From Nostoc sp. CENA543 (GTDB taxonomy: Bacteria; Cyanobacteriota; Cyanobacteriia; Cyanobacteriales; Nostocaceae), in the NCBI RefSeq assembly GCF_002896875.1, contig NZ_CP023278.1, positions 6,082,501-6,146,500 of the forward strand: a DNA stretch of 64,000 nucleotides, written 5' to 3'. The notes beneath the pieces are model-generated. The model saw only the letters and a list, made by a program, of their open reading frames with translations, had not been told where the DNA came from and ran no database searches. Shown here piece after piece: positions 59,660 through 64,000 of this stretch. The translations under genes were made by a program, and so were the position numbers. Every line of letters begins with the position of its first letter. Positions within the stretch are counted from its first letter, which is position 1.

Positions 59660-59974
59660 AGGATTAGAATTGAGCGAGCAACATTGCTGGAGTGGAATCA
59701 GCTAAACACATATTGCTTTAAGAGTATATTCGCTGATCATGACCAAGTCTAGAGTAGTGAGTGGTGAGTAATGAGTGATGAGTGCTGTTAGCGGAAGCGG
59801 GGCGTTTAGCCCGTGCTAAGTGATGAGTGATGAGTCTCACTTTCTTAATTTTGTTAGCGCAGTGTTAGCGAGTCTGCAAATGTCATTTTGAATTTTGAAT
59901 TTTGAATTTTGAATTGGTACTACACCTCAGAAGAAGGTCAAAATAGAACAACAGTATTTAGCCAGGGGCTAGTT
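59660..59974. other. Divergent promoter region with repeats
   Basis: Between the lipoprotein gene and sdhA. It contains GAGTGAT-type repeats, the third 41-bp repeat (59781-59821) and four TTTTGAA units (59886-59912). Confidence 0.5.
59781..59821. repeat. 41-bp dispersed repeat, copy 3
   Basis: Same length as the copies at 29567 and 45733. Two changes are compensatory: the inner stem is now GGGC-GTTTA-GCCC instead of CGGC-GTTTA-GCCG. Confidence 0.7.
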
Positions 59975-61702
59975 ATGTTGGAACATGATGTGATTATTGT
60001 CGGGGGCGGATTGGCGGGATGTCGGGCGGCGGTGGAAATTGCACGGACTGATCCTAGTTTAAAGGTGGCGGTGGTGGCGAAAACTCATCCCATTCGCTCC
60101 CATTCGGTGGCGGCTCAAGGTGGTATCGCAGCAACCTTGAAAAATGTGGATAATACGGATACATGGGAAGCACACGCCTTTGATACAGTCAAGGGTTCTG
60201 ATTATTTGGCTGACCAAGATGCAGTAGCAATTTTGACTCAAGAAGCACCCGATGTAGTGATTGATTTGGAACACATGGGGGTTTTGTTTTCCCGCTTAAA
60301 TGATGGTCGCATTGCACAACGGGCTTTTGGGGGACATTCTCACAATCGTACTTGCTACGCGGCTGATAAAACGGGTCACGCAATTTTACATGAATTGGTG
60401 AATAATTTACGGCGGTATGGTGTGCATATATACCAAGAATGGTATGTGATGCGTCTGATTTTGGTAGACAATGAAGCTAAAGGTTTGGTGATGTACCGCC
60501 TGTTAGATGGTCATATTGAGGTGGTACGAGCAAAAGCTGTGATGTTCGCGACAGGTGGCTATGGTCGCGTTTATAACACCACCTCTAATGATTATGCTTC
60601 CACGGGTGATGGTTTGGCGATGACAGCTTTGGCGGGTTTACCCTTGGAAGATATGGAGTTTGTGCAGTTCCATCCGACTGGGTTGTATCCGGTGGGGGTG
60701 TTGATTTCGGAAGCGGTACGGGGAGAAGGGGCGTATTTGATTAACTCTGAAGGCGATCGCTTCATGGCTAATTATGCACCTAGCCGCATGGAACTAGCCC
60801 CCCGTGACATCACTTCACGGGCGATCGCGTATGAAATTCGTGCCGGAAGGGGAATCAATCCTGATGGGAGTGCTGGCGGCCCCTTTGTCTATCTGGATTT
60901 GCGACACATGGGGAAAGAAAAAATTATGAGTCGTGTTCCTTTCTGTTGGGAAGAAGCACACCGCCTAGTGGGGATAGATGCAGTTACTCAACCTATGCCA
61001 GTACGCCCGACGATTCATTATTGTATGGGGGGAATTCCCGTCAATACTGATGGGAGAGTCCGCAGCAGTGGCGATAGTTTAGTTGAGGGTTTCTTTGCGG
61101 CTGGGGAAACGGCTTGTGTGTCCGTTCACGGTGCCAACCGCTTGGGGAGTAATTCCCTATTAGAATGCGTAGTTTATGGTAAACGCACTGGGGCGGCGAT
61201 CGCTCAATACGTACAGCAACGTAAATTACCTCATATAGATGAACAACATTACATCAAAGCCGCTCAACAAGAAATTCAATCTTTACTAGAACAGCCAGGA
61301 AAATACCGTATTAACCAAATTCGCCAAGCTTTTCAAGATGCGATGACTGAATTTTGTGGCGTTTTTCGCACTGAGGAATTAATGCGTACAGGCTGGGAAA
61401 AAATCACTGCCCTACAAAAACAATACAATCAGATTTATTTAGATGATAAAGACAGTTATTGGAATACAGAACTTGTAGAAGCTTTAGAATTGCGGAGTTT
61501 AATGGTAGTCGGACAGACTATTTTAACCTCAGCTATCAATCGCCAAGAAAGTCGCGGCGCACATTTTCGGGAAGATTATCCCCAGCGTGATGATACTAAT
61601 TTTCTCAAGCATACAATGGCTTATTATTCACCAGCCGGAATTGATATTCAATATCGTCCGGTAGCCATTACCATGTTTGAGCCACAGGAGAGAAAATATT
61701 AG
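59975..61702 (+). CDS. sdhA: Succinate dehydrogenase/fumarate reductase flavoprotein subunit
   Basis: A 575-residue FAD subunit. FAD-binding GGGLAG near residue 11, the covalent-FAD His in [10 protein letters not shown], the substrate-site motifs [14 protein letters not shown] and [11 protein letters not shown], catalytic Arg in SRAIAYEIR and the second FAD box [13 protein letters not shown] are present. I use ATG 59975 ([12 protein letters not shown]) with AGGGG upstream; earlier starts add an unrelated leader. No sdhB is next to it, as is common in cyanobacteria. Confidence 0.94.
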   Translation: MLEHDVIIVGGGLAGCRAAVEIARTDPSLKVAVVAKTHPIRSHSVAAQGGIAATLKNVDNTDTWEAHAFDTVKGSDYLADQDAVAILTQEAPDVVIDLEHMGVLFSRLNDGRIAQRAFGGHSHNRTCYAADKTGHAILHELVNNLRRYGVHIYQEWYVMRLILVDNEAKGLVMYRLLDGHIEVVRAKAVMFATGGYGRVYNTTSNDYASTGDGLAMTALAGLPLEDMEFVQFHPTGLYPVGVLISEAVRGEGAYLINSEGDRFMANYAPSRMELAPRDITSRAIAYEIRAGRGINPDGSAGGPFVYLDLRHMGKEKIMSRVPFCWEEAHRLVGIDAVTQPMPVRPTIHYCMGGIPVNTDGRVRSSGDSLVEGFFAAGETACVSVHGANRLGSNSLLECVVYGKRTGAAIAQYVQQRKLPHIDEQHYIKAAQQEIQSLLEQPGKYRINQIRQAFQDAMTEFCGVFRTEELMRTGWEKITALQKQYNQIYLDDKDSYWNTELVEALELRSLMVVGQTILTSAINRQESRGAHFREDYPQRDDTNFLKHTMAYYSPAGIDIQYRPVAITMFEPQERKY

Positions 61703-61741
61703 TCTTGGCGATTTGATTGATAAAATCTTCGTGTTTGCGGG

Positions 61742-61820
61742 AATACTGAGTTTGATGCCAAATTTTCGGGAATTGGCAAGGGTAAATATCAGACCAACTT
61801 TTGACATTAAACTCAGTATT
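61742..61820. promoter_or_regulatory. Nested inverted repeat directly upstream of the TIR-SLOG gene
   Basis: A perfect 12-base inverted repeat (AATACTGAGTTT at 61742-61753, AAACTCAGTATT at 61809-61820) encloses a second one (TGCCAA at 61756-61761, TTGGCA at 61773-61778). The right arm ends 11 bases before the ATG. It may be an operator, or a folded leader covering the ribosome site. Confidence 0.65.
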
Positions 61821-61831
61821 TGCTTAAAAAT

Positions 61832-63010
61832 ATGAACGAAATTTATATATCCTATGCTTGGAAAGACAATAACAGCGAATCAGGAAAACGCCGGGAAGAA
61901 TTAGTTGATCAAATCTGTGATACTCTACTTGCTCAAAACTATAAATTAATTCGCGATCGCTATCATTTATCTCTAGGAAAAAGCATTAAGCAATTCATGG
62001 AATCAATTGGTCGCGGTAATTATGTGATTTTAGTGATTAGTGACAAATACCTAAAATCAGAATACTGTATGTTTGAGGCTGTAGAAGTTATTAAATCTAA
62101 AGAATATCAACAAAGAATTTTTCCCATCGTCTTAGAGGATGCTGACATATACAGCAAAGAAGGACAGTTTCACTATATAAATTACTGGAAACAGCAAAAA
62201 GAAAAAATAGAAAAAATTATCGCTTCTGATTTTAACTCAGATATATATTCTGCTATTCATAATATAGCCGATAAAATTATCGAAATCTCTCATCAAATTG
62301 ATGACTTTATTTTCTTTATAGCTGATAAAATCAGCATTAATCCAGTGAAAAACTTTGATGATTTTATTAATCAGATCACCTGCAACATTCAAGATGATGC
62401 AGTAAAACTCAGAAGTAATCAGAACATCTTAGTAGCTGGTACAGGTAATTATCAACTTCCTCCAGAGATTTATCTAACTGCGAAAAATCTGGGTGAGAAA
62501 ATAGCGAATTATGACTATAATTTGATAACAGGTGGTTGGCAAGGCGTAGATTATGTAGTAGCAGAAAGTTTCGCCAATCAGCTAGCACTTAAAAATATTC
62601 CTCTTTCCCGTAAATTAACCCAAGTAGTTGTGCATGGAACACAACCTATTTTCAGAGGTGGAACTTTAGAATACACAGAACCAGGGATTAATGAATGGCT
62701 GAAATGTTTGCAAAAAGCTGATGTGGTTATCCTCATAGGTGGTCTTGGCGGTACTTATGAAACTTATCTTTACGCTAAACAAGAAAAAATTCCAGTGATT
62801 CCCATTGTATGCACTAATGGTGATGCGAAACGGGTCTTTGATGAAATGTTAAAAGATTGGGATAATCAACTTATGGGTAACATTTCAATCACCAAATTTA
62901 AGTCACTCAATCAATATATTAATAATGAAATGACTGCTGAGGATGTTGTCAATGATGTGATGGATATAGTCAATGAAATTATTTTTAATCAAACCGTCTT
63001 AAAAGTGTAA
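61832..63010 (+). CDS. TIR-SLOG fusion protein, probable NAD-signal defence effector
   Basis: A 392-residue two-domain protein. Residues 1-110 are a TIR domain: IYISYAW, LIRDRYHLSLGKSIKQFM, YVILVISDKYLKS and the SEYCMFE segment whose Glu82 matches the catalytic Glu of NAD-cleaving TIRs. A helical linker follows, then from about 199 a SLOG (LOG-like Rossmann) domain: ILVAGTGNYQLPPEI, NLITGGWQGVDYVVAESFA and LIGGLGGTYETYLYA. SLOG domains in defence proteins such as ThsA bind cyclic ADP-ribose signals. ATG 61832 is used; the in-frame TTG 61820 lies in the inverted repeat. Its AT-rich codon use differs from sdhA before it. Confidence 0.85.
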   Translation: MNEIYISYAWKDNNSESGKRREELVDQICDTLLAQNYKLIRDRYHLSLGKSIKQFMESIGRGNYVILVISDKYLKSEYCMFEAVEVIKSKEYQQRIFPIVLEDADIYSKEGQFHYINYWKQQKEKIEKIIASDFNSDIYSAIHNIADKIIEISHQIDDFIFFIADKISINPVKNFDDFINQITCNIQDDAVKLRSNQNILVAGTGNYQLPPEIYLTAKNLGEKIANYDYNLITGGWQGVDYVVAESFANQLALKNIPLSRKLTQVVVHGTQPIFRGGTLEYTEPGINEWLKCLQKADVVILIGGLGGTYETYLYAKQEKIPVIPIVCTNGDAKRVFDEMLKDWDNQLMGNISITKFKSLNQYINNEMTAEDVVNDVMDIVNEIIFNQTVLKV

Positions 63011-63040
63011 AATTCTGAGGGTTTTGGTTAACACTCTTTA

Positions 63041-63078
63041 AGTAATAAGTAAAGAGTATTTACTCATTACTTATTACT
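63041..63078. terminator. Inverted repeat between convergent genes
   Basis: AGTAATAAGTAA pairs perfectly with TTACTTATTACT around a 14-base loop, 30 bases after the TIR-SLOG stop. There is no T-run, so termination by it is uncertain. Confidence 0.4.
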
Positions 63079-63147
63079 CATTACTCAACACTCCCCCTTT
63101 CTTGTTGCGATCGCCATGACACCCAAAAAAGTGGGATGCTTCTAAAA

Positions 63148-64000
63148 TCAACTCATTCTGCCAGACTTACGGCTGTTGCTACGTCTTTTCCCTATGATAT
63201 TTTCATGAATATCAACCTGTTCATCTGAGAGCATGTTTTGCTGACTATCCTGATACCGTAAAAATGGTTCTGAGAAACTGTCAACATTTTCAGTGTGATT
63301 TTCAGTTATACTTTCCTCACCAATAATTGCAGTCCAATTAGAAATCATCAATGTTGTGTTATTCGTAGGACTAGAAATTGACCTAGATATCACAGAATTG
63401 CTACTACTGGCTGTCGATGCAGTGCTAGAAGTAGAACTGGGGAGTGTACCACCATTCGCGGCGGTAGAAGTGAGAATCTGACGCACTTGAGCATCGGTGA
63501 GATTGTTCTTAGCACTCAGCATCAAAGCCACTACACCCGCAACGTGAGGAGCCGCCATTGATGTTCCCGGCATCAGACCATATTGACCACCTGGAAGCGT
63601 CGAATATATACCAATGCCAAAAAAGTCATCGTATGCACCAGGGGCTGTGACATACGCCAGTGTGGTTGTTCCAGCACGGTTGGAAAAATCGGTTAGGGTT
63701 CTGTTATAGTTAACTGCTCCCACAGCAATTCCAAACTGGTCTGCATAGCGAGCGGGGTAGCCAGGTGCTAACTCACTTTCATTACCTGAAGCGGAAACAA
63801 CAATTGCTCCTTTACTGATGGCATATTGAATAGCTGAGAGAGTATCAGGGTTAGGATTAGCTCCTCCCAAGCTGAGATTAATCACACGCGCCCCATTATC
63901 TGCGGCATAACGAATACTATTGCCTACGGAATTACCTGAACTTCTCCCTTCAGCACCACCCAAAGCTTTCAGTGCCATAATCTTGGCATTGTAGGCAATA
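63148..64000 (-). CDS. S8-family subtilisin-like peptidase, N-terminal part outside the window
   Basis: The C-terminal 284 residues of a subtilase. The first visible residues IAYNAKIMALKALG continue an open frame past the window end. The oxyanion Asn is in SASGNESE and the catalytic Ser in GTSMAAPHVAGVVALM; the Asp and His boxes must lie to the right of 64000. After the catalytic domain comes a Ser/Thr-rich run (about 30 residues) and an acidic-to-basic tail ending in SRKSGRMS. It is convergent with the TIR-SLOG gene. Whether it is secreted cannot be seen. Confidence 0.9.
   Translation of the reverse strand, partial: IAYNAKIMALKALGGAEGRSSGNSVGNSIRYAADNGARVINLSLGGANPNPDTLSAIQYAISKGAIVVSASGNESELAPGYPARYADQFGIAVGAVNYNRTLTDFSNRAGTTTLAYVTAPGAYDDFFGIGIYSTLPGGQYGLMPGTSMAAPHVAGVVALMLSAKNNLTDAQVRQILTSTAANGGTLPSSTSSTASTASSSNSVISRSISSPTNNTTLMISNWTAIIGEESITENHTENVDSFSEPFLRYQDSQQNMLSDEQVDIHENIIGKRRSNSRKSGRMS

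Overview
The window reads as chromosome from a filamentous, probably heterocyst-forming cyanobacterium (order Nostocales). Signs seen directly are many copies of the palindrome GCGATCGC (HIP1) inside and between genes, arrays of 7-base tandem repeats, Calvin-cycle genes (prk, CP12), petH with a phycobilisome-linker domain, ndhK, a CYP110-like P450, a CAAD-domain protein and the fused SLH/proline-rich protein type. I cannot name the species. Gene order is typically cyanobacterial: short operons, many single genes, both strands used.

Region 1-19 kb holds mostly housekeeping genes: ldpA (cut by the window edge), a REC-GGDEF-EAL regulator, lepB, pyrC, a patatin, tsaE, yvcK, ruvC, proB, a YqeG-type phosphatase, DUF3727, ruvX and a GNAT protein. 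Between ruvC and tRNA-Ser lies about 1.5 kb without a gene but with six diverged, same-strand units, each a terminator-like hairpin; three carry a shared 15-base box. This is a candidate tandem small-RNA array.

Region 19-36 kb holds a very large NB-ARC/14xWD40 protein, a stand-alone second-type NdhK next to a Coq4-like protein and a P450, an APC permease, a membrane-type GTPase, CP12, tlyA, a DUF4160/DUF2442 pair flanked by a 187-bp direct repeat of the tlyA start, pcrA and a histidine kinase.

Region 36-50 kb holds metK, prk, petH, hom, an SLH protein, a methyltransferase, a CAAD protein, a pentapeptide protein, an epoxide-hydrolase-like enzyme, a glycosidase-like protein and an NYN RNase. 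CP12 and PRK, partners in the dark-inactivation complex, and petH together mark photosynthetic carbon and electron metabolism.

Region 50-64 kb is more accessory: tRNA-Asn followed by a 0.56-kb IS200/IS605-type remnant that has kept both ends, a small ribbon-helix-helix gene, a probable TnpB guide-RNA scaffold and only the last codons of tnpB; a DUF427 gene; a type I secretion pair (HlyD plus an ABC exporter whose C39 domain has lost its catalytic residues); a PhnD-like lipoprotein and histidine kinase with overlapping ends; sdhA; a TIR-SLOG fusion behind a nested inverted repeat; and a subtilase cut by the window end. The TIR-SLOG gene, the guide-RNA remnant and the hairpin array are the best candidates for something new.
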